Source of the DNA: Rhodospirillales bacterium | GTDB taxonomy: Bacteria; Pseudomonadota; Alphaproteobacteria; Rhodospirillales; Casp-alpha2 | Assembly (NCBI GenBank): GCA_017644185.1 | Contig: JAEPMA010000008.1 | Location: 167,837-231,836, forward strand | DNA length: 64,000 bases | Direction of reading: 5' to 3' | Shown: one piece after another, positions 9,975 to 19,014 of the stretch | How the letters are laid out: the number at the start of each line of letters is the position of its first letter | How positions within the stretch are numbered: position 1 is the first letter of the stretch | The notes under the pieces: model-generated | Database searches by the model: none | The model's input: only the letters and a program-made list of their open reading frames with translations | Told to the model about the DNA's origin: nothing | Made by a program: the position numbers and the translations under genes

Positions 9975-11051
9975 ATGCCGACTGACCGTATCGCCGGGAT
10001 ACGTCTTGAACGCCTGCAACTACCGTTGACGATCCCCTACAAGCTCGCCTTCGGGCCGGTAACCGCTTTCGACACGGTCATCGCCGAAGTGATCGACACG
10101 GATGGAAATACGGGACTGGGTGAGGCGACGATCCTGACCGGCTACACCCCCGAAACCATCGCGGGGTGCTGGCAGTCGATACAAGAGATCGCGCGGGGTC
10201 TGACCGGCCGCACGTTCGAAGAAGCGAAGACCGTCGCCTTCAAGCACCACCACGACGCACCGTTCACCGTCACGGCGCTGGTCACCGCCATCGAGATGCT
10301 GGAACGCCACCCGATACTGCTGCCGGACGACGATATCGACGTCCCGCTTTTGGCGATCCTGAGCGCCACCGACGAGAAAGGTATCGTCAAGGAAGTCGCC
10401 GCGCACGCCGCCGCCGGCTACAAGACGATCAAGGTCAAGATCGGCTGGGACGTCGACGACGATCTGAAGCGCACCGCGTTCATTCAGTCCTGCCTCCCCG
10501 ACGGGGTCAGCATCCGCATCGACGGCAACCAGGGCTATTCGAAAGAAGACGGCGTCAAATACGCATCGCGCGTCGACCCCAAAAACGTGGAATTGCTGGA
10601 GCAGCCCTGCCACATGGACGATTGGGATGCGTCGAAAGCCATCGTGGCGGCCACCAACGTGCCGTTCATGCTGGATGAAAGCATCTACGGCGAGCGCGAA
10701 ATCGAACGCGCCGCGGACATGGGCGGCGTCAGTTACATCAAACTCAAACTGATGAAGGCCGGCAGCATCGACAATTTGATGAAGCAACTTCAACTGATCC
10801 GTGACCTAGGCATGAAGCCCGTCCTCGGCAACGGCGTCGCCGCCGACCTTGGTTGTTGGATGGAATGTTGTGTCGCCCATCGAATGATCGATAATGCAGG
10901 CGAAATGAACGGCTTTCTGAAACCCACCCAAGCACTCTTCCAAAACCCGATGCGCGTCACGTTCGGGAGCGTCCGGCTACCCGCCGCGTTGCCCGCACTT
11001 GTGGAGCACGAGCGTTTCATCATCGACACTGCCTTCATCGGCGAGTGCTGA
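9975..11051 (+). CDS. Enolase-superfamily enzyme, muconate cycloisomerase/dipeptide epimerase subgroup
   Basis: About 358 residues. The barrel shows the MLE-subgroup catalytic layout: a KxK pair in 'TIKVKIGWD', a metal ligand in 'RIDGNQGY', a second in 'LLEQP', a third in 'MLDES', and the opposite-face Lys in 'YIKLKLMKAG'. Members abstract the alpha proton of a carboxylate to cyclise, epimerise, racemise or dehydrate. The second or third ATG fits best with the AGGGAG sequence; starts at 9951 and 9969 are also possible. The gene ends 3 bp before the TSUP permease gene, so the two form an operon in which the permease probably carries the substrate or product. It lacks the features I would expect of methylaspartate ammonia-lyase. 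Confidence 0.85.
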   Translation: MPTDRIAGIRLERLQLPLTIPYKLAFGPVTAFDTVIAEVIDTDGNTGLGEATILTGYTPETIAGCWQSIQEIARGLTGRTFEEAKTVAFKHHHDAPFTVTALVTAIEMLERHPILLPDDDIDVPLLAILSATDEKGIVKEVAAHAAAGYKTIKVKIGWDVDDDLKRTAFIQSCLPDGVSIRIDGNQGYSKEDGVKYASRVDPKNVELLEQPCHMDDWDASKAIVAATNVPFMLDESIYGEREIERAADMGGVSYIKLKLMKAGSIDNLMKQLQLIRDLGMKPVLGNGVAADLGCWMECCVAHRMIDNAGEMNGFLKPTQALFQNPMRVTFGSVRLPAALPALVEHERFIIDTAFIGEC

Positions 11052-11054
11052 ACC

Positions 11055-11813
11055 GTGTTCGGCCAGCCGACTGACATCGTCACGATTCTCGCCTTGTCGA
11101 TTTTCTGCGGTGGCCTCGCCAAGGGGATCAGCGGTGTCGCGCTCCCGATCGTCACGCTCTCGATTGCGCTCAATTTCGTCGAGCCGCGCATCGGCCTGAC
11201 GATGCTGTGCTTCCCCATCGTCGTCACTAATGTGTGGCAGATGTTCGGCGCAGGTCCCATTACCAAACCGATCAAACGGTTCTGGCCATTGGCCGTCGTC
11301 TTTCTGATCTGTCTCTACATCGGTTCGCTTCTGATCACCGTCGTCGAGACCTGGGTCCTGTTCGCCGCTATCGGCGTCACGGCGCTGATTTTCTCATTAT
11401 CGCAGTTCTACAAACCCGATGCCGCGCCCCTCAGTCCGCGCACCGAGAAAATTGCCGGCCCGATTGTGGGTGCTGTGGCTGGCCTGATGGGCGGACTGAC
11501 GACCGTCTGGGGGCCGCCGATCATGATGTTTCTGTTCATGCTCAGGATGGATAAGAATATGTGGGTGGCGTCGATTACCGGGCTGTACCTGCTGGGCGCC
11601 CTACCGCTCACGGTTTTCTACATCAACAATGGCCTGCTCGCGGGCAACATGATGTGGCTCTCCGCCGGTGCTTGTGTGCCCGCCATGGCGGGCATTCTGA
11701 TCGGTGAGCGCATCCGCCGCTTCATCAACGAACAATTATTCCGCAAGCTGTTGCTGGCAACGATCTTCATCGTCGGGCTCAACATGATCCGACGGGCTGT
11801 CATGGGAATGTAA
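11055..11813 (+). CDS. TSUP (TauE/SafE) family permease
   Basis: 252 residues with a GTG start 3 bp after the stop of the enolase-superfamily gene. It has about eight membrane segments with paired motifs 'GGLAKGISGVALPIV' (N half) and 'GLMGGLTTVWGPPIMMF' (C half), typical of TSUP anion transporters. It is translationally coupled to the upstream enzyme and is probably the uptake or export system for that enzyme's carboxylate. It is distinct in sequence from the permease in the SDH/FRD-like operon. Confidence 0.85.
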   Translation: MFGQPTDIVTILALSIFCGGLAKGISGVALPIVTLSIALNFVEPRIGLTMLCFPIVVTNVWQMFGAGPITKPIKRFWPLAVVFLICLYIGSLLITVVETWVLFAAIGVTALIFSLSQFYKPDAAPLSPRTEKIAGPIVGAVAGLMGGLTTVWGPPIMMFLFMLRMDKNMWVASITGLYLLGALPLTVFYINNGLLAGNMMWLSAGACVPAMAGILIGERIRRFINEQLFRKLLLATIFIVGLNMIRRAVMGM

Positions 11814-11871
11814 GCTAGGGCGGTTATTGAATATCCTTGGATTGGCTTAGGTTAATCCACTGATTGATTTC

Positions 11872-12456
11872 ATGTTCCGTGCGGGGGAGGACGGTTCGAT
11901 TCAAAACGCCATGCGTATCGTCAACGTCGGCATTGACGACCTGTCGTCGGACCAAAGGAATGTCCACGCTTACTGGGACAGTTTGCGGAACGATCGCATT
12001 GCGCCGTCGTGGAGGGAAATCGAACTCGTCAAATTGCCGTCCAACCTCCTGCCCACGACCATGGTCGTCGATATCCGCGCGCCGCTCGAACAGAGCATCT
12101 TCCGTTACTGGGGCAGCAAGCTCACCGAAATCCACGGCGTGGACATGACGTCACGCCATCCCTACGATCTGACGCCACCCGAATTTGGCAAACAACTCCT
12201 GACCGATCATCGCACGGTGATCGAACGAAAGCAGCCGATGGGGTGGCACTATTCCTTCCTCGCCGCCGGCGGTTACATGCACTCCCACGGATTGATCCGT
12301 CTTCCACTATCAAACGACAACGAGCAAATCAGTCACATCATCGTCGTCGCCGACTATTCACGCGAAGCACTAGAACTGATCCGCCTCCGCCGGGACAAAC
12401 CGCCGAAGCTACGGGGCGGGACACCGAACAACCGCTGCACTGATAAAAAGATTTGA
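11872..12456 (+). CDS. PAS_5-type PAS domain protein
   Basis: 194 residues, soluble. The central region (about residues 40-165) with 'RYWGSKLTEIHGVDMTSRHPYDL' and 'LIRLPLSNDNEQISHIIVV' matches the PAS_5 (DUF1488-neighbouring, PF07310-like) proteins frequent in Rhodospirillales. No output domain is present. The motif around 'FRYWGSKL' is diagnostic of the family to my reading. Its role is unknown; such proteins may sense small ligands. It lies between the enolase/TSUP pair and the convergent glutamate mutase operon, whose last gene ends 3 bp away. Confidence 0.7.
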   Translation: MFRAGEDGSIQNAMRIVNVGIDDLSSDQRNVHAYWDSLRNDRIAPSWREIELVKLPSNLLPTTMVVDIRAPLEQSIFRYWGSKLTEIHGVDMTSRHPYDLTPPEFGKQLLTDHRTVIERKQPMGWHYSFLAAGGYMHSHGLIRLPLSNDNEQISHIIVVADYSREALELIRLRRDKPPKLRGGTPNNRCTDKKI

Positions 12457-12459
12457 CGG

Positions 12460-13959
12460 CTACTCCGCCGCCCAGGGGAACGGAATCAGGGTGTCCAGAC
12501 TTTCCGAGAGCTCATAGACGCTGGCAACCGCGAGTTCGTGATCGAACGGCACGTTGTCCCGCTCGGCACGCCTGCGGAGCTTTTCGTGATGATAGTCCAT
12601 CACGTCCTTCGACATCGGCATCTCGCCGCAATCGAAGATGCGGAGATAGCCGTCGGCATCGCGCGCCGGCATGACCCGGCTTTTCATGTAGTTGTTGGGC
12701 GACCAGGGGATATCCATCACGCCGGCCTCACATGCGCGGATGGTGCCGATGGCGACGTCGCCGTCTCCCATCTCGAGCACCTTATCCATCACCGGGCGCA
12801 CTTCCCTGGCGATCATGTCGCATTCGGTTTTGAATTCCGGCATCTCATCGAGCCGGATATGCCTGGCAAGATAGATCGCCATCCGCGTCGAGCGCAGACC
12901 CGCCGCGTTGGCTTCGGGTGTCGGAATGCCGAATGCTTCGTGCGATGATTTCGTCGTCACGCTGACCGCGCCCCCAATCGCCGCCAGCGTGCCCCCATAG
13001 GCGACCAGCGCTTCGCACTGCGCATCGTCATAGGGCCAGGCCCCCATCCAGTGCAGCGACGTCACGGGTGTGAAGATATCTTCGTGGCCGAGCTTATTCA
13101 GATATTCCTGGGTCAGTTCCCTCGCCATTTTGATCGCGGCGGCGTCCTGCACGAGATGCAGCGTCTGGCCGAGTTCGAGACCGTAGTTCTTGACCCCCTG
13201 TCCGACCGCCAGAAGCGCATCGATGATGCAGGTCAGAATCGCGATCGACGGCGGAATGTTGGTCCCGGTCAGGAAGCCCGGCTGCCGCCGGTGAAGCTCA
13301 ACCCCCAGCTCCTGATATTTCGCCGCCAACCGATCCAGATACTGGTAGTTTCGGATACCCTGCTCGATGGTGATCTCTTTCGTATAAGATGCGGTATAGG
13401 CGAGGCCCGATCCGAGATACCCGGAATAGCCCGCGGCGAAGCCGACTTCCGCGGTCAATCGCGGCATCGCGGTCCCCGATAGAACAATGGCCGGTTTGTC
13501 GATCGCCTCGATCAACTGGCGGGTGGTCTTTGGGCCGTAGTTCACCATCGGATACCCGTTGAGCATCGAGCGTCCGGCTTTCTTCGACTCCTCAATCCCA
13601 TTGGCGGCATTCTGCCATTGCTCATTTCGCGTGTAGCTGTCGGTCGTCGTCGGCACGATGTCGGCGTGGCCTTCCTTGTCGAGGCAGACCATCAGCTCTT
13701 TTTGAAGTTCCAGCGTGCCAAAACCGCCGCGCGGCTGCGTCAGGCACCGCCCTTCCGCGTCCGCCTTGCGCATGACCCAGCCGAGTTGCTTGTGCTTCGG
13801 CATGGATTTATGGAACGCGGCCGCTTCATCAAGGTCGATTTCCGCCCCCGTCGGCCAGCGCGCGAGGTTCTTCTCGCGCATCCGGTCGAAGACGTCGTCG
13901 GGAATACGTTCTGCTGAAAACTTGAGCCCGTCCGTATCAGGCTGCGGGTGACCGTCCAT
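12460..13959 (-). CDS. glmE: Methylaspartate (glutamate) mutase epsilon subunit
   Basis: 499 residues from the internal ATG with GGAAGGA upstream. It matches the catalytic (E) component of B12-dependent glutamate mutase: 'LTQPRGGFGTLELQKELM' at the N terminus, and 'LDKEGHADIVPTTTDSYTR', 'GTNIPPSIAILTCIIDALLA' and 'SVTTKSSHEAFGIPTPEAN' in the TIM barrel. With the sigma subunit it interconverts L-glutamate and (2S,3S)-3-methylaspartate using adenosylcobalamin. It is the last gene of iricR-like order regulator, glmS, glmL, glmE, overlapping glmL by 23 bp. No methylaspartate ammonia-lyase gene is found in the window, so the usual next step must be encoded elsewhere or the product is used differently. 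Confidence 0.9.
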   Translation of the reverse strand: MDGHPQPDTDGLKFSAERIPDDVFDRMREKNLARWPTGAEIDLDEAAAFHKSMPKHKQLGWVMRKADAEGRCLTQPRGGFGTLELQKELMVCLDKEGHADIVPTTTDSYTRNEQWQNAANGIEESKKAGRSMLNGYPMVNYGPKTTRQLIEAIDKPAIVLSGTAMPRLTAEVGFAAGYSGYLGSGLAYTASYTKEITIEQGIRNYQYLDRLAAKYQELGVELHRRQPGFLTGTNIPPSIAILTCIIDALLAVGQGVKNYGLELGQTLHLVQDAAAIKMARELTQEYLNKLGHEDIFTPVTSLHWMGAWPYDDAQCEALVAYGGTLAAIGGAVSVTTKSSHEAFGIPTPEANAAGLRSTRMAIYLARHIRLDEMPEFKTECDMIAREVRPVMDKVLEMGDGDVAIGTIRACEAGVMDIPWSPNNYMKSRVMPARDADGYLRIFDCGEMPMSKDVMDYHHEKLRRRAERDNVPFDHELAVASVYELSESLDTLIPFPWAAE

Positions 13960-15373
13960 GGATACCTTCCTTCCGGGATGCCGGATTTTCGGCAATGTTG
14001 TTATTGGCGAAACGCAACGCCGCATCCGGTTCGACGCCGGCCAGCAGACCGACGGCGTAAAGCGCATAAGCTCTGTCGATCAGCAGTGCCGGATCTTTCG
14101 GGCGCAACGATTCCGGATCTTTTTGGTCGAACAGACCGGCCCTGAGAATGTCTGCTGGCGCATCGCCATGCACCAGCACGCCACCGGTGCCGATAACCGT
14201 CCCGACGGCCGTCAGGTCTTTCCCGTACTGAACCATCACCGGGCCGGTCAGGGTCTGTTTAATCTCGACCGTACCCGCGTGCCTTTTCATGGCGCGGGCG
14301 ACGGCGCTTTTGGCGAGATGCGCATCGAAAAACTGTTCTTCTTCCGTTTCCGGCAGACGTTCGACATCGTTTTCAATCAGTTTCAGAAACTCCTCGACCT
14401 CGTCGGCCGAAAATCCCGATGCGCGCGCAAAGTTGTCGGCGCCCACCGTCTCGACAATGGTCCGTGCGTTGTGCCGCATCCCGAGATCGCCCTCGACCGT
14501 GCGCTTGGCATAAGGTTCCGGCAGACCGTACTGCACCACGCTTCCATCTGCGGGCGCGCCGGACGCAATCGAATGCACGTCCGTCGTCGCACCACCGACA
14601 TCGACCACCATCAACGGGCCCCAGCCCGTGTGGTTTTCGTTGCCGTCAGCCAAAAGGCGGGCGCCCTCCATGACGGCGGCGGGCGTCGGCATCAAGACTG
14701 CGTCAAAGCGTTCTTCCGCCTTGTCGATCCCCTTGGCGTGGACGATCCGTTCGATGAACACGTCCCTGATCGCGGCGCGCGCGGGCTCGACATCGAGCAC
14801 GTTGAATTCCGGCATCACGTTCCCGGCAATGCGGGCATCGATTCCTGAAGCGGAGAACATGTCTGCAATATCGTCCGCACAAACCCGGTTGCCGGCGATG
14901 ATCACCGGGCAATCGAGCCCCGCCTTCATCAGCTTGTCGGCATTCCATCGGATCGTTTCCTCGTTCCCCCCATCGGTGCCGCCGGCGAGCAGCAAAATAT
15001 CCGGGCATTGCCCGACAATGCCCGCCGCATCCTTATCTGTGAGCTTGTACGCGTGCGCGCCGATCAGTTTGGCACCGGCGCCGAGCGCGGCCAGCCTGGC
15101 CGCTTCGGCGGTCAGTTCCTTGACCAGTCCAACCGTGATCATGGCCAGCCCGCCCGCCGCGGACGACGACGCCAGGCGGTGCGTAAAATCGGGCAGCGTG
15201 CCTAAATGGTGTTCGAGATCGTTAAGTGCCGCATCGAGCCCCTGGTTGACATCGGTCGTCACCGTCGACGGCCCCTGTCCGGCCCCGAGGATGCTACCGA
15301 CGTCGAGATCGATGGCCCGCAGCTTCGTATACGTGCTGCCGAAGTCGATCAGGAGGGCGCTTCGCCCGGTCAT
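13937..15373 (-). CDS. glmL: GlmL/MutL family protein of the glutamate mutase operon
   Basis: 478 residues. The N terminus '[17 protein letters not shown]' is an actin/hsp70-type ATP-binding phosphate loop, and '[14 protein letters not shown]' is the second phosphate-binding motif, as in MutL/GlmL. This protein is found beside glutamate mutase in clostridia and elsewhere and is thought to act as a chaperone or reactivase for the B12 enzyme, by analogy with diol dehydratase reactivase. It overlaps glmS by 4 bp (ATGA) at its start. Confidence 0.9.
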   Translation of the reverse strand: MTGRSALLIDFGSTYTKLRAIDLDVGSILGAGQGPSTVTTDVNQGLDAALNDLEHHLGTLPDFTHRLASSSAAGGLAMITVGLVKELTAEAARLAALGAGAKLIGAHAYKLTDKDAAGIVGQCPDILLLAGGTDGGNEETIRWNADKLMKAGLDCPVIIAGNRVCADDIADMFSASGIDARIAGNVMPEFNVLDVEPARAAIRDVFIERIVHAKGIDKAEERFDAVLMPTPAAVMEGARLLADGNENHTGWGPLMVVDVGGATTDVHSIASGAPADGSVVQYGLPEPYAKRTVEGDLGMRHNARTIVETVGADNFARASGFSADEVEEFLKLIENDVERLPETEEEQFFDAHLAKSAVARAMKRHAGTVEIKQTLTGPVMVQYGKDLTAVGTVIGTGGVLVHGDAPADILRAGLFDQKDPESLRPKDPALLIDRAYALYAVGLLAGVEPDAALRFANNNIAENPASRKEGIHGRSPAA

Positions 15374-15822
15374 GCGGCGGCTCCGTTGGCCTTGTCTTTC
15401 AGATCCTCGTCAAGCATCGCCACCACGCCGGGGGTGCGAGTGCCGGGCGGAAAGGCGCGGTTGAACCCCATCGCGATATAGCGCTGTTCGACGTCTTCCC
15501 ATTCCTGCTTGCCGACGACAAGATTGCCGCCAACGTAAAGCGTGATGTCCTCGAGGCCCGCTTCGATGCACATGTCGCGAAAGCCGCGGCAGTCCAGCTC
15601 GCCTTGACCGTAAAGAGACGACACCAGGATCGCGTCCGCCGCCGTTTCGATCGCCGCCTTGACGAAGTCCTCGGCCGGCGTCAGCGCACCCAGGGCCACC
15701 ACCTTAAACCCCTCCTTCTCAAGCGCCATCGACAGGATACGATTGCCGACGATGTGCGTGTCCGCACCGATAACCCCGGTGATGAGAGTAATATTCCCGC
15801 GTTGTTCCGGCGTCAGGCTCAT
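15370..15822 (-). CDS. glmS: Methylaspartate (glutamate) mutase sigma subunit, cobalamin-binding
   Basis: 150 residues, the family's usual length. The DxHxxG cobalamin-binding motif is Asp21-His23-Gly26 in '[12 protein letters not shown]', with the His expected to coordinate cobalt; 'SSLYGQGE' and 'YVGGNLVVG' are the further contacts with the nucleotide loop. It forms the B12-carrying half of glutamate mutase with GlmE. It overlaps both iclR (4 bp) and glmL (4 bp), so expression is coupled. Confidence 0.93.
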   Translation of the reverse strand: MSLTPEQRGNITLITGVIGADTHIVGNRILSMALEKEGFKVVALGALTPAEDFVKAAIETAADAILVSSLYGQGELDCRGFRDMCIEAGLEDITLYVGGNLVVGKQEWEDVEQRYIAMGFNRAFPPGTRTPGVVAMLDEDLKDKANGAAA

Positions 15823-16643
15823 TCCGCCGCTTCCTTCCGCATCGGCCCCTGCAGGGTTTCGCGCATGGTCTGTTCGATCAGACGTGCCGTCTCGCGAAGA
15901 CGGTCGATCTTCGAGTCCGCCTGCTGCAACGACATCCGCGCGGCCGGTGCGTGCAAAGAAAGCCCGGCGACGACGCGGTTGCGGGCGTCGAACACCGGCA
16001 CCGCCACCCCGATGATGCCGATGGTGTTTTCCTCGCTGTTACGGGCATACCCCTGACGGCGGATGAGCTTGAATTCCGCTTCCAGCACCTTCGGGTCGGT
16101 TATGGTGAATTCGGTGAACTTTGTGAGCGGCGATGCATTGATGATGCGCCTGCGGCTTCGTGTCGGCAGATGCGCCACCAACAATTTACCGAGTGCCGTC
16201 GCATGCATCGATACGTGCGTGCCCACCCCCATCTGCAATCTGAGCGGCCACGAACATTCGACGCGGTCGATGTAAACGACACTATCGCGGTCGAGCACGC
16301 CGAGATTACACGTCTCGCCGATCTCGTGGACGAGCCCGGAAAGGATGGCGCGCACCGGCGAGGCATGCATGAACGCCGACATGGCGTCGGTCGCGAGCGA
16401 CATGAGGTTGGGTCCGACCAGATACTTGTCCCCGTCCGGCGCACGCGTGATCATCAGCGTCTCTTCAAGCTGCTTCACGACCCGGAATACGGTCGGGCGC
16501 GGCAGGTTCGTACGTTCCGCAATGTCGTTCAGGCTCGGTGGTTTTGCTGCGGTCAGGATTGCCGAAAGTACGGTCATCCCCTTGCCGAGCGCCGAACTCG
16601 TGTCCGGCGGCGTGATGTGTGACAACGGTTCACCGTCAGGCAT
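15819..16643 (-). CDS. IclR-family transcriptional regulator
   Basis: 274 residues. A winged helix-turn-helix occupies residues about 18-75 ([22 protein letters not shown]), followed by an IclR effector domain (about 90-255) with '[12 protein letters not shown]' and '[18 protein letters not shown]'. It is the first gene of the operon and overlaps glmS by 4 bp, so it probably controls its own operon in response to a carboxylate such as glutamate, methylaspartate or mesaconate. This effector is inferred only from gene context. Confidence 0.9.
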   Translation of the reverse strand: MPDGEPLSHITPPDTSSALGKGMTVLSAILTAAKPPSLNDIAERTNLPRPTVFRVVKQLEETLMITRAPDGDKYLVGPNLMSLATDAMSAFMHASPVRAILSGLVHEIGETCNLGVLDRDSVVYIDRVECSWPLRLQMGVGTHVSMHATALGKLLVAHLPTRSRRRIINASPLTKFTEFTITDPKVLEAEFKLIRRQGYARNSEENTIGIIGVAVPVFDARNRVVAGLSLHAPAARMSLQQADSKIDRLRETARLIEQTMRETLQGPMRKEAAE

Positions 16644-16702
16644 GCGATCCTCCCAAATCCAGGCAACGGAAACGGAAGTGAAGCAGTATCGCGTATTTAT
16701 GG

Positions 16703-16739
16703 CAATTAATTGGTATAATTTGTCTCGTTTTCAGGTCAA
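16703..16739 (-). promoter_or_regulatory. Predicted promoter and palindrome upstream of iclR-glmSLE
   Basis: On the minus strand TTGACC (16734-16739) and TATACC (16712-16717) are separated by 16 bp, a good sigma-70 match about 70 bp before the iclR start. A 10-bp perfect palindrome CAATTAATTG (16703-16712) abuts the -10 element and could be the operator for IclR autoregulation. The divergent azlC gene begins 36 bp away on the other side, so the region may control both operons. Confidence 0.45.
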
Positions 16740-16775
16740 ATGACGTGAAATTAGGGATTTGATGAAGGCCCGTCT

Positions 16776-17537
16776 TTGCGACAGCATGTCGGGGACAAAG
16801 AGGAACCCGCCATATCCGCTTCTGAAAATCTCTACGCCAACAACTGGGCGCTGTTCCGCCGGGGGCTCCTCGACGGGTTCAGCCTGCCCGCGTTCATGGT
16901 CGCCGCCAGCATGATCGGCTATGGCGCCTTGGTGCATTCGGCGGGCCTGAGCCTCGCCTTCGGGGTGGTTTCAACGCTTGGGATCTGGGGGCTGCCCGGT
17001 CAGGTCGCTTTGATCGAATACATGTTACTCGGCGCCCCCTTGGTGTCGATGTTGATTGGTGTCTCGCTCGCCAACATGCGGTTCCTGCCGATGAGCATGT
17101 CTTTGGCACCCCTGTTCCGGGGCTCCAAAAGCGGCTGGCGGCTTCGCTATCTCTGGGTCCAGTTCATGTCGGTCAACACCTGGGTCGGCCTTCTGAGGCG
17201 CGTGCCGGAACTGAGCCCGGACCAGCGCGGCCCCTTTTATGCCGGATTTTCGACGATCTGCATGATCGCGGGCGCAGGCGGCGTGTCGGCCGGATACCTG
17301 ATGGCGGAAGCCATGCCGTTCTACGTCACCGTAACGCTGGTGTTCCTGAACCCGATCTATTTCGCGTTCGTGTTCGCGGCGATGCGGGCCAGGGCCGGGT
17401 TGCTGGCGTTCGCCGCCGGCGCCATCGCCGGCCCCCCAATGTATATTCTGACGCCCGAATGGTCGCTACCTCTAGCCGGAATCATCGCGGGCAGCGTCGG
17501 CTATTTCGCCGACCGGTTTTTGAGGGGGCGGTCATGA
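16776..17537 (+). CDS. azlC: AzlC-family branched-chain amino acid permease
   Basis: 253 residues with a TTG start preceded by AAGG at suitable spacing; no better start was found. The AzlC family is read from the 'RRGLLDGFSLPAFMVAASMIGYGALVHSAG' region (cut here to the family pattern) and the long membrane segments that follow. AzlC and AzlD together export branched-chain amino acids, and homologues include the YgaZ subunit. The gene overlaps azlD by 4 bp and lies divergent from the iclR-glm operon. Confidence 0.85.
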   Translation: MRQHVGDKEEPAISASENLYANNWALFRRGLLDGFSLPAFMVAASMIGYGALVHSAGLSLAFGVVSTLGIWGLPGQVALIEYMLLGAPLVSMLIGVSLANMRFLPMSMSLAPLFRGSKSGWRLRYLWVQFMSVNTWVGLLRRVPELSPDQRGPFYAGFSTICMIAGAGGVSAGYLMAEAMPFYVTVTLVFLNPIYFAFVFAAMRARAGLLAFAAGAIAGPPMYILTPEWSLPLAGIIAGSVGYFADRFLRGRS

Positions 17538-17896
17538 CGGGCGAGGTCACCGGTATGACGACCGCCTATATCTGGGCGCTGCTGGGGATGGCGATCGCTG
17601 TCACGTATCTCTGGCGCGGGCTCGGGACCACCATCGTCGCCGGGATCGACCCCGACAGCCCGGTCCTGCAGTGGGTCGCGTGCGTGGCTTACGGGCTGCT
17701 GTCGGCACTGATTTCGCGCATCGTATTTTTACCTGTCGGCGTACTGGAGAATACCGAGTTGGTTGACCGTGTAGGGGCGACCGTGTTCGGCTTCGTCATG
17801 TTCTTTCTGTTCAAGAAGCACATTGGTGTCGGCACGCTCAGCGCCGCGGGGGCGTTCGGGGTTCTCGTCTGGGCACGCAGTCAGGGATTTATCTGA
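17534..17896 (+). CDS. azlD: AzlD-family permease small subunit
   Basis: 120 residues with about four membrane segments, matching the small partner of AzlC transporters ('AYIWALLGMAIAVTYLWR'). The ATG overlaps the azlC stop codon (ATGA). The following protease gene starts 2 bp after its stop, so all three genes probably share one transcript. Confidence 0.8.
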   Translation: MTGEVTGMTTAYIWALLGMAIAVTYLWRGLGTTIVAGIDPDSPVLQWVACVAYGLLSALISRIVFLPVGVLENTELVDRVGATVFGFVMFFLFKKHIGVGTLSAAGAFGVLVWARSQGFI

Positions 17897-17898
17897 AC

Positions 17899-19008
17899 AT
17901 GCGCGGACGTCTCGCCGCTCTTCTGGTTATCCTCGCCGTTGCCATCCACGCACCGGCACACGCCCAGACGTGCAATGCGCCCGCGCCTGTCTGCAAGGCA
18001 GCGGACAGCGTCGTGATGATCTCGTCGTTCGACCCGATCGGGAGCGCCGTCGTCATTGGGGATGGGCTGCTGGTGACCAACCGCCACATGGTTGCCGATA
18101 ACCCGGCGGCAAAGATCAGATTGAGCGACGGAACCGAGGTCGAGGCCCGGGTCGCCCCGACGGATTATCCCGGCGACCTCGTCGGCCTTGTCGCGGCAGG
18201 TGTCACGGCACCGATCCTCTCCCATAACGACAACCCGACGTTAGAGACCGACCTATACGTCATCGGCTTCGACGTCGGACGAGACGCGGTTCGCGTCTAT
18301 GCGCCGGGGCGGCTGATCGTCGAGCGCGCCACGACCCCTCTCGCGCGCCTGCATCACGACGCCCGCTCACTCCCGGGGAATTCGGGCGGCGCGCTTGTGG
18401 ATTCGGATGGACGCCTGGTCGGCATCGTCGCATCCGGCGGCGAGGGCCGGAACGAGGCCATCGCGATCTCGGAACTGTCGCGCCTGCGGGCCGCCACCGC
18501 CCCTGAAAAGGTCGAGGCCTCGCAACTGATCGGCCGTGCGTACGTGCGTTGCGTCGAGGCATTGGACAGCGTGCGATCCTCACGAGGCCCGCTGACGGAC
18601 GATATTTCCATCCAGATCGAGAGCGCCTGTCTTGCCACGTCGAACCGCCAGTTGCTCGACGAAGCTGGAAAAGTATTTGGCACGCGGCGCGATCTGCCCC
18701 GCGCACTCAAGATGCTCGAAGCCAGCTACCGAATGGATCCGAATGCGCCGAATACGCTGATCTCGCTCGCGGTCACGTATCATATCGCCGGCCAGTTCAG
18801 GAACGAGATCCCGCTTTTATACAGGATGCTCGAATTCATGCCGGGCGATCCGCAAGTACTGCGCCTCGCCCTTCAGGCCGGTGTCTGGGGCGGCGATCAG
18901 GCGCTCGCCCACCGGGCGATGAAAACCATTGAAACGGAATTACCACAAATGGCGCCGCCGGCCAGGCGGTTTTACGACGACCCACCACCGCCGCCGAAGC
19001 TCAACTGA
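17899..19008 (+). CDS. Secreted trypsin-like serine protease with C-terminal helical repeat region
   Basis: 369 residues. A signal peptide ends near Ala22 (AHAQ). A trypsin-like fold follows with His63 (NRHMVA), Asp93 (YPGDLVGL) and Ser162 (PGNSGGALVD) as the triad. The remaining 170 residues are helical, with TPR-like stretches ('ALKMLEASYRMDPNAPNTLI', 'EIPLLYRMLEFMPGDPQVL'). The enzyme should act in the periplasm. There is no PDZ domain, so it differs from DegP/DegS. It is the third gene of the azlCD transcript and converges on the subtilisin-like gene 6 bp away. Confidence 0.85.
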   Translation: MRGRLAALLVILAVAIHAPAHAQTCNAPAPVCKAADSVVMISSFDPIGSAVVIGDGLLVTNRHMVADNPAAKIRLSDGTEVEARVAPTDYPGDLVGLVAAGVTAPILSHNDNPTLETDLYVIGFDVGRDAVRVYAPGRLIVERATTPLARLHHDARSLPGNSGGALVDSDGRLVGIVASGGEGRNEAIAISELSRLRAATAPEKVEASQLIGRAYVRCVEALDSVRSSRGPLTDDISIQIESACLATSNRQLLDEAGKVFGTRRDLPRALKMLEASYRMDPNAPNTLISLAVTYHIAGQFRNEIPLLYRMLEFMPGDPQVLRLALQAGVWGGDQALAHRAMKTIETELPQMAPPARRFYDDPPPPPKLN

Positions 19009-19014
19009 TCAGGA

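Noticed and set aside
9975..11051. Enolase-superfamily gene as methylaspartate ammonia-lyase for the glutamate mutase operon
   Set aside because: The KxK pair and shorter length fit the muconate cycloisomerase/dipeptide epimerase group, and it is separated from the mutase genes by two genes on the other strand.
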